Source of the DNA: Streptomyces sp. SJL17-4
Lineage (GTDB): Bacteria; Actinomycetota; Actinomycetes; Streptomycetales; Streptomycetaceae
Direction of reading: 5' to 3'
DNA: 64,000 nt
NCBI RefSeq assembly: GCF_036826855.1
Contig: NZ_CP104578.1
Span: 2,294,001 to 2,358,000, forward strand
Shown: one piece after another, positions 15,639 to 25,238 of the stretch
How positions within the stretch are numbered: position 1 is the first letter of the stretch
How the letters are laid out: each line of letters starts with the position of its first letter
Notes under the pieces: model-generated
The model's input: the letters and a program-made list of their open reading frames with translations, nothing else
Databases searched by the model: none
Told to the model about the DNA's origin: nothing
Made by a program: the position numbers and the translations under genes

Positions 15639-18530
15639 TCAGCTGCAGCCGCTGGTCGAGCCGCAGCCCTCGCAGATGTAGCAGGAGCCGGCGCGCTGCA
15701 TCTTCGTACCGCAGGAGAAGCAGAGCGGGGCGTCGGCGCTGATGCCGAGCTGCATCTCGACGAGCTCCGCCGAGGTGTGCGCCTGCTTCGGGGCCGGGAC
15801 CTCGGCCTTCGGGGCCGGGGCCGCGACGGCCTTCAGCTCCTGGGCGCGGGGCGCGGACTGGGCCAGCGCCTCGACGTCGACGTCCTCCTCGGACTGCTCG
15901 TACGAGCCGGTGTCCAGGTGACGCTGACGCTCCTCGGCCGAGTGGATGCCGAGCGCGGAGCGGGTCTCGAAGGGCAGGAAGTCCAGCGCCAGGCGGCGGA
16001 AGATGTAGTCGACGATCGACTGCGCCATCCGCACGTCCGGGTCGTCCGTCATGCCGGCCGGCTCGAAGCGCATGTTGGTGAACTTCGAGACGTACGTCTC
16101 CAGCGGGACGCCGTACTGCAGACCGACGGAGACGGCGATGGAGAAGGCGTCCATCATGCCCGCGAGCGTCGAACCCTGCTTGGACATCTTGAGGAAGACC
16201 TCGCCGAGACCGTCGTCCGGGTAGGAGTTGGCGGTCATGTAGCCCTCGGCGCCACCGACGGTGAAGGAGGTGGTGATCCCCGGGCGGCCCTTGGGCAGAC
16301 GCTTGCGGACCGGACGGTACTCGACGACCTTCTCGACGGCCTCGCGGATCGTCGCCTCGGTCTTCGCGGTGACCTCGACCTTCTCCGCTTCCTTCTTCTT
16401 GGCGGAGAGGGGCTGGCCGACCTTGCAGTTGTCGCGGTAGATGGCGAGCGCCTTGACGCCCATCTTCCAGGCCTCGAAGTAGACCTCCTCGACGTCCTCG
16501 ACCGTGGCCGTCTCCGGCAGGTTCACGGTCTTGGACAGGGCGCCCGAGATCCACGGCTGGATGGCGGCCATCATGCGGACGTGGCCCATCGCGGAGATGG
16601 AGCGCTCGCCCATGGCGCAGTCGAAGACCTCGTAGTGCTCGGTCTTCAGACCGGGGGCGTCGATCACATTGCCGTTCTCGGCGATGTGGGCGACGATCGC
16701 CTCGATCTGCTCCTCCTGGTAGCCCAGGCGGCGCAGGGCCTGCGGGACGGTGCCGTTGACGATCTGCATCGAGCCGCCGCCGACGAGCTTCTTGAACTTG
16801 ACCAGGGCGAGGTCGGGCTCGAGGCCGGTGGTGTCGCAGGACATCGCGAGACCGATGGTGCCGGTCGGGGCGATGACCGAGGCCTGGGCGTTGCGGAAGC
16901 CGTTCTTGGCGCCGAGGCGGATGACGTCCTGCCAGGCCTCCGTCGCGGCGGCCCAGATCGGCGAGTCCAGGTCGTCCATGCGGACGGCCTTGGTGTTCTC
17001 GTCGGCGTGCTGCTGCATGACGCGCTGGTGCGGCGCGGCGTTGCGGGCGTAGCCGTCGTACGCGCCGACGACCGCGGCGAGCTCGGCGGAGCGCTTGTAC
17101 GAGGTGCCGGTCATCAGGGAGGTGATGGCACCGGCGAGGGCGCGGCCGCCGTCGGAGTCGTACGCGTGGCCGGTCGCCATCAGCAGGGCGCCGAGGTTGG
17201 CGTAGCCGATGCCGAGCTGGCGGTAGGCGCGGGTGTTCTCGCCGATCTTCTCGGTGGGGAAGTCGGCGAAGCAGATGGAGATGTCCATCGCGGTGATGAC
17301 GAGCTCGACGACCTTGGCGAAGCGCTCGACGTCGAAGGCCTGGTTGCCCTTGCCGTCGTCCTTGAGGAACTTCATCAGGTTCAGCGAGGCGAGGTTGCAG
17401 GACGTGTTGTCCAGGTGCATGTACTCGCTGCACGGGTTCGAGCCGTTGATGCGGCCGGACTCCGGGCAGGTGTGCCAGTGGTTGATCGTGTCGTCGTACT
17501 GGATGCCCGGGTCGGCACAGGCCCACGCGGCCTCGGCCATCTTGCGGAAGAGCGACTTGGCGTCGACCTCCTCGATGACCTCGCCGGTCATGCGCGAGGT
17601 GAGGCCGAACTTCCCGCCGGACTCCACGGCCTTCATGAACGTGTCGTTCACGCGGACGGAGTTGTTGGCGTTCTGGTACTGGACGGACGTGATGTCGTCG
17701 CCGCCCAGGTCCATGTCGAAGCCCGCGTCACGGAGGGCGCGGATCTTCTCCTCCTCCTTGACCTTGGTCTCGATGAAGTCCTCGATGTCGGGGTGGTCGA
17801 CGTCGAGGATGACCATCTTGGCCGCGCGGCGGGTCGCGCCGCCCGACTTGATCGTTCCGGCGGAGGCGTCGGCGCCGCGCATGAACGAGACCGGGCCGGA
17901 GGCGTTGCCGCCGGAGGAGAGCAGTTCCTTGGAGGAGCGGATGCGGGAGAGGTTCAGGCCGGCGCCGGAGCCGCCCTTGAAGATCATGCCCTCTTCCTTG
18001 TACCAGTCGAGGATGGACTCCATGGAGTCGTCGACGGACAGGATGAAGCAGGCGGAGACCTGCTGGGGCTGGGGGGTGCCGACGTTGAACCAGACCGGCG
18101 AGTTGAAGCTGAAGATCTGGTGCAGGAGCGCGTAGGCCAGCTCGTGCTCGAAGATCTCGGCGTCGGCGGGCGAGGCGAAGTAGCCGTACTCCTCGCCGGC
18201 CTTCGTGTACGTCTTCACGATCCGGTCGATGAGCTGCTTGAGACCGGTCTCGCGCTGCGGGGTGCCGACGGCCCCGCGGAAGTACTTGCTGGTGACGATG
18301 TTGACCGCGTTCACCGACCAGAAGTCGGGGAACTCGACGCCACGCTGCTCGAAGTTGATCGAGCCGTCGCGCCAATTGGTCATGACGACGTCACGGCGCT
18401 CCCACGTCACCTCGTCGTACGGATGCACGCCGGGGGTGGTGTGGATGCGCTCGATACGCAGGCCCTTGCTCGTCGTCTTCGCTCCCTTGGAACGAGAACC
18501 ACGTGCCGGACCGCTCGCCGTCTCTGTCAT
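15639..18530 (-). CDS. nrdJ: Adenosylcobalamin-dependent (class II) ribonucleoside-diphosphate reductase
   Basis: 963 residues, ATG with GGGAGG upstream. It reduces ribonucleotides to deoxyribonucleotides using coenzyme B12, without oxygen-dependent radical generation. Visible features: [10 protein letters not shown], the catalytic-site Cys in [48 protein letters not shown] (active-site Asn-Cys-Glu), and the C-terminal redox region with paired cysteines (LCFSCGTKM and [15 protein letters not shown]) that resembles a zinc ribbon. Length is normal for actinobacterial NrdJ. It is downstream of nrdR, in the same direction, with 171 bases between; the operon is expected to be repressed by NrdR through the tandem boxes at 19320-19365. 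Confidence 0.97.
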   Translation of the reverse strand: MTETASGPARGSRSKGAKTTSKGLRIERIHTTPGVHPYDEVTWERRDVVMTNWRDGSINFEQRGVEFPDFWSVNAVNIVTSKYFRGAVGTPQRETGLKQLIDRIVKTYTKAGEEYGYFASPADAEIFEHELAYALLHQIFSFNSPVWFNVGTPQPQQVSACFILSVDDSMESILDWYKEEGMIFKGGSGAGLNLSRIRSSKELLSSGGNASGPVSFMRGADASAGTIKSGGATRRAAKMVILDVDHPDIEDFIETKVKEEEKIRALRDAGFDMDLGGDDITSVQYQNANNSVRVNDTFMKAVESGGKFGLTSRMTGEVIEEVDAKSLFRKMAEAAWACADPGIQYDDTINHWHTCPESGRINGSNPCSEYMHLDNTSCNLASLNLMKFLKDDGKGNQAFDVERFAKVVELVITAMDISICFADFPTEKIGENTRAYRQLGIGYANLGALLMATGHAYDSDGGRALAGAITSLMTGTSYKRSAELAAVVGAYDGYARNAAPHQRVMQQHADENTKAVRMDDLDSPIWAAATEAWQDVIRLGAKNGFRNAQASVIAPTGTIGLAMSCDTTGLEPDLALVKFKKLVGGGSMQIVNGTVPQALRRLGYQEEQIEAIVAHIAENGNVIDAPGLKTEHYEVFDCAMGERSISAMGHVRMMAAIQPWISGALSKTVNLPETATVEDVEEVYFEAWKMGVKALAIYRDNCKVGQPLSAKKKEAEKVEVTAKTEATIREAVEKVVEYRPVRKRLPKGRPGITTSFTVGGAEGYMTANSYPDDGLGEVFLKMSKQGSTLAGMMDAFSIAVSVGLQYGVPLETYVSKFTNMRFEPAGMTDDPDVRMAQSIVDYIFRRLALDFLPFETRSALGIHSAEERQRHLDTGSYEQSEEDVDVEALAQSAPRAQELKAVAAPAPKAEVPAPKQAHTSAELVEMQLGISADAPLCFSCGTKMQRAGSCYICEGCGSTSGCS

Positions 18531-18701
18531 GCCGCCTCCCATATACGGGCAAAACACACTTTGGCACCCAGATAGTCCCAGGGCACCGTCTTCTGTACGT
18601 CGTTCTGTACTGCTGCCACGAGCGCCACGGAGGTCGCTCGGGGCACGTCTGCCAGGCCGCTCGGCGGCCGGCCGCCGGGCACTGTCGGCCCGGACCGCCG
18701 G

Positions 18702-19211
18702 TCAGTCGGCGGCGGTGGCGGGAACGGGGACCTCAGGGGTCGCACCGGTCCCGCGGTTCTCAGCGGGAGGCCGCACGCGGAGTTCCACGATGGCGGCCTC
18801 GAAGTCTTCGAGGCTGTCGAAAGCCTTGTACACGGACGCGAAGCGCAGGTACGCGACGAGGTCGAGCTCCTGCAACGGGCCGAGAATGGCCAGACCCACG
18901 TCGTGGGTGGTCAGCTCGGCGCTGCCGGTGGCGCGCACCGCCTCCTCGACCCGCTGGCCGAGCTTGGCGAGCGCGTCCTCGGTGACCGGTCGCCCCTGGC
19001 ACGCCTTGCGTACGCCGGAGATGACCTTGGTACGGCTGAAGGGCTCGGTGACACCGGACCGCTTCACCACCATGAGCGAGCACGTCTCCACCGTCGTGAA
19101 ACGACGGGAGCAGTCGGGGCACTGGCGACGGCGCCGGATCGACGTCCCGTCGTCGGTGGTGCGACTGTCGACGACACGGCTGTCGGGGTGCCTGCAGAAG
19201 GGGCAGTGCAT
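18702..19211 (-). CDS. nrdR: Transcriptional repressor NrdR
   Basis: 169 residues. The N-terminal zinc ribbon has two CxxC pairs (MHCPFCRH at 3-6 and CPDCSRRF around 31-34), followed by the ATP-cone domain ([25 protein letters not shown]). It senses ATP/dATP and represses ribonucleotide reductase operons. The tail after residue 150 ([17 protein letters not shown]) is disordered. It is transcribed with nrdJ; a 16-bp palindrome (18662-18677) in the gap may shape the transcript. Confidence 0.97.
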   Translation of the reverse strand: MHCPFCRHPDSRVVDSRTTDDGTSIRRRRQCPDCSRRFTTVETCSLMVVKRSGVTEPFSRTKVISGVRKACQGRPVTEDALAKLGQRVEEAVRATGSAELTTHDVGLAILGPLQELDLVAYLRFASVYKAFDSLEDFEAAIVELRVRPPAENRGTGATPEVPVPATAAD

Positions 19212-19319
19212 TGGTTCCGACCCTCCTCACGGCACGACTGGTGAACCTCGCCCGACCGTCAAGGCCCTGCGAAGCGACCACCAGCATAGGCGATGTGGGC
19301 ACCCCCGGCAGACCGGGGA

Positions 19320-19365
19320 CCACTACCCCTGGGTGGCCGGTGCCATCCAACCACTAGATCTTGGG
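19320..19365. promoter_or_regulatory. Tandem NrdR boxes upstream of nrdRJ
   Basis: Box A, 19351-19365: ccact-agatct-tggg, an almost perfect palindrome around AGATCT. Box B, 19320-19333: ccact-acccct-ggg, a degenerate copy. Their centres (19358.5 and 19327.5) are 31 bp apart, three helical turns. Pairs of 16-bp NrdR boxes spaced about 31-32 bp are the established operator form for this repressor in Streptomyces. They lie 110-155 bases upstream of nrdR. Confidence 0.7.
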
Positions 19366-19563
19366 TTGGCGGCGATTCCGGGCCTTCCGCGTGTCGCGAC
19401 GCGCCCGCTCCCGCGATCCGACCCCTCCGGGTGCGACACTGAGAGGGTGCACCGCGCGCGGCCCAGCGGCGAAGGCTACCGTGACGACCGAATCGGGACG
19501 GCCGCGCGAGAGTGCTCATACACCCGCATGCGTACACGCGTAAGGCAATCTGCGAATTTTCAC

Positions 19564-19579
19564 TCGAACGTGTGTTTGG
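19564..19579. promoter_or_regulatory. LexA box (SOS operator) upstream of lexA
   Basis: The sequence tcgaac-gtgt-gtttgg matches the Gram-positive LexA box CGAAC-N4-GTTCG except for one base (GTTTG). It lies 66 bases before the lexA GTG. A possible -35 (ttggcg, 19576-19581) overlaps it, with a candidate -10 (taccgt, 19600-19605) 18 bases on, so LexA bound here would block its own promoter. The rest of the 19212-19644 gap holds the NrdR boxes and no gene. Confidence 0.75.
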
Positions 19580-19644
19580 CGCAACCTTTCGAAAGCCACT
19601 ACCGTTGTGCCAGCCAGGGAGACCATTCGAGAGGGGCCGACGAC

Positions 19645-20433
19645 GTGACCACCACCGCAGACAGTGCCACCATCACCGCCCAGGACCGCTCCCAGGGCCG
19701 ACTCGAGCCGGTGCACGCCATGAATGACACAAGCATGAACGGTGAGGACCCCGGGCGACCCGCCCGTGCCCTCCCCGGGCGACCTCCAGGCATCCGAGCC
19801 GACAGCTCCGGTCTCACCGACCGGCAGCGCAGGGTCATCGAAGTCATCCGCGACTCGGTCCAGCGGCGCGGCTACCCGCCGTCGATGCGCGAGATCGGGC
19901 AGGCCGTCGGCCTGTCCAGCACGTCCTCGGTGGCGCACCAGCTCATGGCGCTGGAGCGCAAGGGCTTCCTCCGCCGGGACCCGCACCGCCCCCGGGCGTA
20001 CGAGGTGCGCGGCTCCGACCAGCCGAGCACCCAGCCGACGGACACCACGGGCAAGCCCGCCGCCTCGTACGTGCCCCTGGTCGGCCGGATCGCGGCCGGT
20101 GGCCCGATCCTCGCCGAGGAGTCCGTCGAGGACGTCTTCCCTCTCCCCCGGCAGCTTGTCGGTGACGGCGAGCTGTTCGTCCTCAAGGTCGTCGGCGACT
20201 CGATGATCGAGGCCGCCATCTGTGACGGCGACTGGGTCACCGTCCGCCGCCAGCCCGTCGCGGAGAACGGCGACATCGTCGCGGCCATGCTGGACGGCGA
20301 GGCCACGGTCAAGCGCTTCAAGCGCGAGGACGGTCACGTCTGGCTGCTCCCGCACAACGCGGCGTACCAGCCGATCCCCGGCGACGAGGCGACCATCCTC
20401 GGCAAGGTCGTGGCGGTGCTGCGGCGGGTCTGA
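19645..20433 (+). CDS. lexA: LexA repressor, SOS response
   Basis: 262 residues from a GTG, with a long disordered N-terminal leader of about 55 residues typical of Streptomyces LexA. DNA-binding domain: [34 protein letters not shown] (about 58-92). The peptidase domain includes the cleavage site region GRIAAGGP (Ala-Gly cut), catalytic Ser in [11 protein letters not shown] and Lys in [10 protein letters not shown]. RecA filaments trigger self-cleavage after DNA damage and so derepress SOS genes. Its own operator is upstream, and the convergent dinG-like gene suggests a DNA-damage neighbourhood. Confidence 0.97.
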   Translation: MTTTADSATITAQDRSQGRLEPVHAMNDTSMNGEDPGRPARALPGRPPGIRADSSGLTDRQRRVIEVIRDSVQRRGYPPSMREIGQAVGLSSTSSVAHQLMALERKGFLRRDPHRPRAYEVRGSDQPSTQPTDTTGKPAASYVPLVGRIAAGGPILAEESVEDVFPLPRQLVGDGELFVLKVVGDSMIEAAICDGDWVTVRRQPVAENGDIVAAMLDGEATVKRFKREDGHVWLLPHNAAYQPIPGDEATILGKVVAVLRRV

Positions 20434-20454
20434 CTCACCTCGCCGGCTCTGACC

Positions 20455-20489
20455 GGGCCCCGGGACCCACTGCGCCGGTCCCGGGGCCC
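20455..20489. terminator. Hairpin terminator after lexA
   Basis: Perfect 13-bp stem (20455-20467 with 20477-20489) and a 9-base loop, just past the lexA stop, between convergent genes. Confidence 0.85.
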
Positions 20490-20498
20490 TGCCGTGTC

Positions 20499-20530
20499 CT
20501 GTCGAGCCCCGGTGCGCCGAGGCTCGACAG
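20499..20530. terminator. Second hairpin, probable terminator of the dinG-like gene
   Basis: Perfect 10-bp stem (20499-20508 with 20521-20530, arm ctgtcgagcc), 12-base loop, 9 bases beyond the stop of the leftward helicase gene. Confidence 0.65.
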
Positions 20531-20539
20531 GGTGGAGGC

Positions 20540-22513
20540 TCAGACTTCCGCCGCCTTCGAGGCGGCATCGATGGCCGCCAGCGACTTCCGTACCTGGTTG
20601 CGGTCGGTCGTGTACCAGAAATCGGGCAGCGAGGCCTTCAGATAGCTGCCGTACCGGGCCGTCGCCAGCCGGGGGTCGAGAACCGCCACGACGCCCCGGT
20701 CGCCCGTGGCCCGTACGAGTCGGCCGGCGCCCTGTGCCATGAGCAGGGCGGCATGGGTCGCCGCGACCGCCATGAAGCCGTTGCCCCCGGCCTCCTCGAC
20801 TGCCTTCTGCCGGGCGCTCATCAGCGGATCGTCCGGGCGCGGGAACGGGATCTTGTCCATGACGACCAGCTGGCAGCTGGCCCCCGGGACATCCACGCCC
20901 TGCCAGAGCGACAGCGTGCCGAACAGACAGGTCTTCGGGTCGGCCGCGAAGTTCTTGATCAGCTCGCCCAGCGTGTCCTCGCCCTGGAGCAGGATCGGCA
21001 GCTCCGGGACGCGGATCCGCAGCTCCTCCGCCGCCAGCTGTGCCGCACGCATCGAGGAGAACAGACCGAGGGTCCGCCCGCCGGCCGACTGCATCAGCTC
21101 GGTCAGCTCGTCGAGCATGTCGGCCCGGTCCTTGTCACGGGCGGGGGCGGAGAGGTGCTTGGCGACGTAGAGAATGCCCTGCCTGGGATAGTCGAACGGG
21201 GAACCGACATCGATTCCCTTCCAGACGGGCAGGTCGTCACCCGTGGTGCCCTCCGGGGCGAGACCCAGCGAAGCACCGACGCCGTTGAAGTCGCCGCCCA
21301 GCTTGAGCGTCGCCGACGCCAGGACGACGGACCGCTCCGTGAACAGCTTCTCCCTCAGCAGGCCCGAGACGGAGAGCGGCGCGACCCGCACCGACGCACC
21401 GAAGCGGTCATGACGCTCGTACCAGACGACGTCGTACTCCGAACCCTGAGTGATCCGCTCCGCGACTCCGTGCACGGTCTCCACGGAGGCCATGGCCTGC
21501 TTGCGTACGGCGTCCTCGTCCTGCACGGACCTGTCCCGGGTGGAACCCAGGGCGGTGATCACCGCGCGAGCGGCATCCCGCAGCGCCATCAAGGCGTACG
21601 CGAGGTCTTCCGGGAGCTCCTCCAGGCGACCCGGGAGGGCCAGCTCCATGACGCGCTCGAAGCCCTCGGCGGCGGTCTGCAACTGGTCGGCGACCTTCTC
21701 GTCGACCAGCTTCGCGGACCGACGCACGGCGCGGTTGACCTGGCCGGGGGTGAGCTCGCCGGTGGCGACGCCGGTGACCCGGGAGACCAGCTCGTGGGCC
21801 TCGTCGACGATCAGCACCTCGTGCTGCGGGAGCACCGGGGCACCCTCGATCGCGTCGATGGCGAGGAGAGCGTGGTTGGTGACGACGACGTCGGCGAGCT
21901 TGGCGCGCTCACGGGCCGACTCGGCGAAGCACTCCGGGCCGTACGCGCACTTGCTCGCGCCGAGGCACTCCCGGGAGGAGACCGAGACCTGGGCCCAGGC
22001 CTTGTCGGAGACGCCGGGCGTCAGGTCGTCCCGGTCGCCGGTCTCCGTCTCGTCCGACCAGTCCCGGAGCCGCATCAGGTCCTGGCCCAGCTTGCTGCTG
22101 GGCGCGGCCGCCTCGAAGGGGTCGAAGAGGCCTTCCTCCTCGTCCTGCGGAACCCCTTCGTGGAGCCGGTGCAGACAGAGGTAGTTCGACCGGCCCTTGA
22201 GCATGGCGAACTGGGGGCGGCGGCGCAGCTGCGGATGCAGCGCGTCGACCGTGCGCGGAAGGTCACGCTCGACGAGCTGGCGCTGGAGCGCCAGGGTGGC
22301 TGTGGCCACCACCACCCGCTCGCCCTGGGCCAGCGCCGGCACCAGGTAGCCGAGCGACTTGCCCGTGCCGGTGCCGGCCTGGACGAGGAGGTGGGAATTG
22401 TCGTCGATGGCCTCGGCCACGGCCTCGGCCATGGTGACCTGGCCGGGCCGCTCCGTGCCGCCGACGGCGGTGACGGCGGCGTGGAGGAGGTCGGGGAGGG
22501 ATGGCTTCGTCAT
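20540..22513 (-). CDS. dinG: DinG/XPD-family ATP-dependent DNA helicase
   Basis: 657 residues. Motifs: VQAGTGTGKSLGYLVP (Walker A, about 42-57), VVATATLALQRQL (Ia), four cysteines placed for a 4Fe-4S cluster (NYLCLHR near residue 112, then SRECLGASKCAYGPECF), VVVTNHALL, LIVDEAHEL (DEAH), LFGTLSLWQGVDVPG and the GRLVRATGDRGVV arginine motif. A 5'-3' helicase that resolves D-loops, R-loops or quadruplexes. Convergent with lexA. In S. coelicolor I recall the same gene order. Confidence 0.9.
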   Translation of the reverse strand: MTKPSLPDLLHAAVTAVGGTERPGQVTMAEAVAEAIDDNSHLLVQAGTGTGKSLGYLVPALAQGERVVVATATLALQRQLVERDLPRTVDALHPQLRRRPQFAMLKGRSNYLCLHRLHEGVPQDEEEGLFDPFEAAAPSSKLGQDLMRLRDWSDETETGDRDDLTPGVSDKAWAQVSVSSRECLGASKCAYGPECFAESARERAKLADVVVTNHALLAIDAIEGAPVLPQHEVLIVDEAHELVSRVTGVATGELTPGQVNRAVRRSAKLVDEKVADQLQTAAEGFERVMELALPGRLEELPEDLAYALMALRDAARAVITALGSTRDRSVQDEDAVRKQAMASVETVHGVAERITQGSEYDVVWYERHDRFGASVRVAPLSVSGLLREKLFTERSVVLASATLKLGGDFNGVGASLGLAPEGTTGDDLPVWKGIDVGSPFDYPRQGILYVAKHLSAPARDKDRADMLDELTELMQSAGGRTLGLFSSMRAAQLAAEELRIRVPELPILLQGEDTLGELIKNFAADPKTCLFGTLSLWQGVDVPGASCQLVVMDKIPFPRPDDPLMSARQKAVEEAGGNGFMAVAATHAALLMAQGAGRLVRATGDRGVVAVLDPRLATARYGSYLKASLPDFWYTTDRNQVRKSLAAIDAASKAAEV

Positions 22514-22563
22514 AGCCCTTCCACCCTACGGGGCGCCACTGACACCCAAGGCACGCGCGCGTG

Positions 22564-24435
22564 TCACGCGAGCGGGTTGGGGACGGTCCCGTGGACGGCC
22601 GCGTGGGGTCGCTCGGGGCGGTCCCGGTAGCCGTCCAGGTGCAGACGGTTGCGGTTGAGGCAGAGCCGCTCGATCCGGGGGGTGAGGAGGTCGAAGAGCT
22701 CGAACCGTTCCTTCAGCTCGGGGAAGCGCGCCTGGTGGCGGAGGATCTCGGCGCGGACGAGGGACCAGAATTCTTCTTCCGGCACGTCGAGTTGTTCCTC
22801 GCAGAGCGGTGCGAGATAACGGAAGACACCGACGAAGAGCCCCGAATGGATGAACTGGACGAGGAAGTCGGGCCCCTCGGTCAGGAGGACGGCGCGCACG
22901 TCGTCGGGCAGCGTGTCGTGCTCGGGCAGCGACTGGCCGCTGATGTTCACGTCGTCGACGAAGTCCTTGATCGCCAGGCGTACGGGGACGTCCTCTCCGT
23001 CGTAGACGACGATGGCGTTCTCGCCGTGCGGGGAGAAGACCGTGCCGTACCGGTAGAGGAAGTGCAGCAGCGGGGGCAGCAGCGCGGCGAAGAGGTGCTG
23101 GAGCCAGACGGCCGGCGCGAGTCCTGAGCGCTCGACGAGTTCGGCGACGAAGGCCCGCCCGGCGGGGTCCGTGTGGAGCAGAGAGGCGAGGGTGCGGGCC
23201 CGCTCGCCCGGGGGCAGCCGCAGCGGCTCGCGCCAGATCGCGCCGAGGAGTTCCTTGTACTGGTACGGAACTTCGGGCAGCCGGTCGTACAGAGGGTGCT
23301 CGACGGTGACGGAGGCGACCTCCCCGAGGAGGATCACCCCGCACTCGTCCCGCAGGAACGGGTCGGCGTCGCGGAGGCCGTGGACCCAGGCGGTGACGGC
23401 CGGGGCGGCGAGGGTGCGTTCGGTGGGCAGGCCGCGCCAGACCAGGGTGTTGAGGACGGACAGTGGGAGTTTGACGGTGTGCCGCTCGGGGCGGCTGGTG
23501 TTGAGGAAGGTACGGACCGACTGCTGCGGCAGCCGGAGGTCGCCGTCCGCGGAGAGCGGGACGACGGTCCCTGCGGCGATGGCCGGGGCGTAGAGCGGGA
23601 GCAGGATCTCGTCCCACTGCCAGGGGTGGACGGGCAGCAGGAGGTAGCCATCGGGTTCGTGGCCGCGGGCCGTCAGTTCGGCGCGGAACGCGGCGTGGAC
23701 CTCGGGGTCGAGTTCTTGGGCGTAGAGACGGTCGGGGGTGCGGAGCCCGAATACGCCACGGTAGGCCGCGAGGCGGTTGCTGACGGCGATCCACGGCAGC
23801 CGGGTGGCACGGCGGGCCTCGGGTGCCCAGCGGGCGGCGTCGGTGGCGGAGAAGCCGATGCGGCCCTTGTTGAGGACGAGCCAGGGGTGGCCCGTCTGGT
23901 GCCCTTCGAGCTCGGCGTAGGAGAGGTCGGCGAGCCGGGCTGCGGAGAGGGCGGTGTGATCGAGACGGGCATCGGCGGCAAGGGTGGCGGAGAGCTCTCG
24001 GATGAGGTGGCCGAGGGTGGCGCCGTCGAGCTGGAGGAAGCGGCGGGCGCGGACCAGGAAGTCGAGGACGTCCGTCATGGGCCGGCCCTCATGGGTGATC
24101 GAGTCGGCGGCGACGTACCAGCTGCCGTAGGCACCTCGGCGGGCACGGAAGGTGAGGGTGTCGCCGTCGTCGAGCCGCAGGGTGTGGAGGTCCGGTTCGT
24201 CTGCCACCGGGGCTGGTTCGACGATCTCCTCGTAGGCGAACTCGGCGAGGGCCTTGGCGAGGAGCCGGGACGAGGCCCTGGCCCAGGCGGAGGCGTTCAG
24301 CTCGGGAGGCGCGAGCAGGTCAGGGTGGACGGGCAGTGCGGGTGCGGCCACCGATTCGGCCCTGGAGGAGAGGGAGGGAGCTGTGGCGGAGTGGGTGGGC
24401 TGTGCGGAGTCGTGGGGTGCAGGGGACGTCGACAC
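22564..24435 (-). CDS. IucA/IucC-family NRPS-independent siderophore synthetase, first copy
   Basis: 623 residues. GTG start at 24435, chosen for AGGAG five bases upstream. Family motifs: EGHQTGHPWLVLNKGRIGFS (ATP/substrate loop), LLLPVHPWQWDEIL, VRTFLNTSRPERHTVKLPLSV, FSPHGENAIVVYDGEDVPVRLAIKDFVDDV. These enzymes adenylate a carboxylate (usually citrate or a half-ester) and condense it with an amine or hydroxylamine. It is the last gene in a four-gene leftward operon (aminotransferase, second synthetase, acyltransferase, this gene). Two synthetases suggest sequential condensation at the two ends of a dicarboxylic core. Confidence 0.92.
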   Translation of the reverse strand: MSTSPAPHDSAQPTHSATAPSLSSRAESVAAPALPVHPDLLAPPELNASAWARASSRLLAKALAEFAYEEIVEPAPVADEPDLHTLRLDDGDTLTFRARRGAYGSWYVAADSITHEGRPMTDVLDFLVRARRFLQLDGATLGHLIRELSATLAADARLDHTALSAARLADLSYAELEGHQTGHPWLVLNKGRIGFSATDAARWAPEARRATRLPWIAVSNRLAAYRGVFGLRTPDRLYAQELDPEVHAAFRAELTARGHEPDGYLLLPVHPWQWDEILLPLYAPAIAAGTVVPLSADGDLRLPQQSVRTFLNTSRPERHTVKLPLSVLNTLVWRGLPTERTLAAPAVTAWVHGLRDADPFLRDECGVILLGEVASVTVEHPLYDRLPEVPYQYKELLGAIWREPLRLPPGERARTLASLLHTDPAGRAFVAELVERSGLAPAVWLQHLFAALLPPLLHFLYRYGTVFSPHGENAIVVYDGEDVPVRLAIKDFVDDVNISGQSLPEHDTLPDDVRAVLLTEGPDFLVQFIHSGLFVGVFRYLAPLCEEQLDVPEEEFWSLVRAEILRHQARFPELKERFELFDLLTPRIERLCLNRNRLHLDGYRDRPERPHAAVHGTVPNPLA

Positions 24436-24496
24436 GAGGACTCCTCGGAGTGGGAACCACTGTGGGTCGGGCGGTGTATAGAAGACAGAGGGTTGT

Positions 24497-25183
24497 TCAC
24501 AGAACGTGACGGAGGACGCGGTCACGCATCATGAGCGCCGCTCGCTTGTCAGGGAGGTCGACTTCCGCCGCGTAGCGGAAGCCGCCGCTGAGGAAGGCCG
24601 AGACGGAGGGGGTGTTACGGATGTCGGGTTCGGCGACGACGCGGGTACAGCGGGGACGGTGGTCGAGGACGAGATCGGCGACGGCGCGCAGCAGGGTGCT
24701 GCCGACGCCGCGGCCCCGGTCGGTGACGCCTCCGATCAGCAGATGGATACCGGTGTCGTGGGGGCGCGCCGGGTAGTGCCGGGCGAGCGGGTCGAGGTCG
24801 GCGCGGTAGATCTCGAAGTAGCTCATGGGCGTGGCGTCGAGCACTCCGAGGCAGGGGACGCTGCGGCCGTCGCCGTCGAGTTGGGTGCGGAGGTGCTCGG
24901 CGGTGACGGCCTCGGGTCCGGCGAGGTCCCAGAAGGCGGCGACGGCGGGGTCGTTCATCCATCGGGTGACGAGCCGCAGGTCTCGCTCGAGGCGCACGGG
25001 AACGAGCTGGAAGACCCCTACGGACGTGTAAACCGGGTTCCAGGAGGCGACGGAGTCCAGCCGGTCTCCGTCGAGGAGTTCGGCGTCGATGTGACCGCCT
25101 TCGAGGAGGGTGACGAGTTCGTCGAGCCTCAGGTCGAGGGTGTCGTCACCGGGCGGGTCGGCCGGTGGGCGGGTGGGTGACAC
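24497..25183 (-). CDS. GNAT acyltransferase of the siderophore operon (IucB/AlcB-like)
   Basis: 228 residues, GTG start with GAGAGGAGAG upstream. It is a GNAT fold of the siderophore N-acyltransferase type: VRLERDLRLVTRWMNDPAVAAFWDL, PMSYFEIYRADLD, HDTGIHLLIGGVTDRGRGVGSTLL (acetyl-CoA pyrophosphate loop RGRGVGS), then RVVAEPDIRNTPSVSAF. In related pathways this enzyme acylates an N-hydroxylated diamine to make the hydroxamate. It sits between the two synthetase genes with gaps of 61 and 55 bases. Confidence 0.9.
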   Translation of the reverse strand: MSPTRPPADPPGDDTLDLRLDELVTLLEGGHIDAELLDGDRLDSVASWNPVYTSVGVFQLVPVRLERDLRLVTRWMNDPAVAAFWDLAGPEAVTAEHLRTQLDGDGRSVPCLGVLDATPMSYFEIYRADLDPLARHYPARPHDTGIHLLIGGVTDRGRGVGSTLLRAVADLVLDHRPRCTRVVAEPDIRNTPSVSAFLSGGFRYAAEVDLPDKRAALMMRDRVLRHVL

Positions 25184-25238
25184 GGTGTCGCTCTCCTCTC
25201 GGCGGCGCGCTCGGGGCGTGGGTTCTCCGAAGGCGGGA

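Noticed and set aside
15777..18575. A 932-codon open frame on the strand opposite nrdJ
   Set aside because: It mirrors the strong G+C third-position bias of nrdJ, has no family signature, and its composition (Val/Gly/Arg/Asp) is typical of an antisense shadow.
18531..19644. Coenzyme-B12 riboswitch controlling the B12-dependent nrdJ
   Set aside because: No B12-box-like sequence is visible upstream of nrdR or nrdJ. In S. coelicolor I recall the riboswitch being upstream of the other reductase operon.
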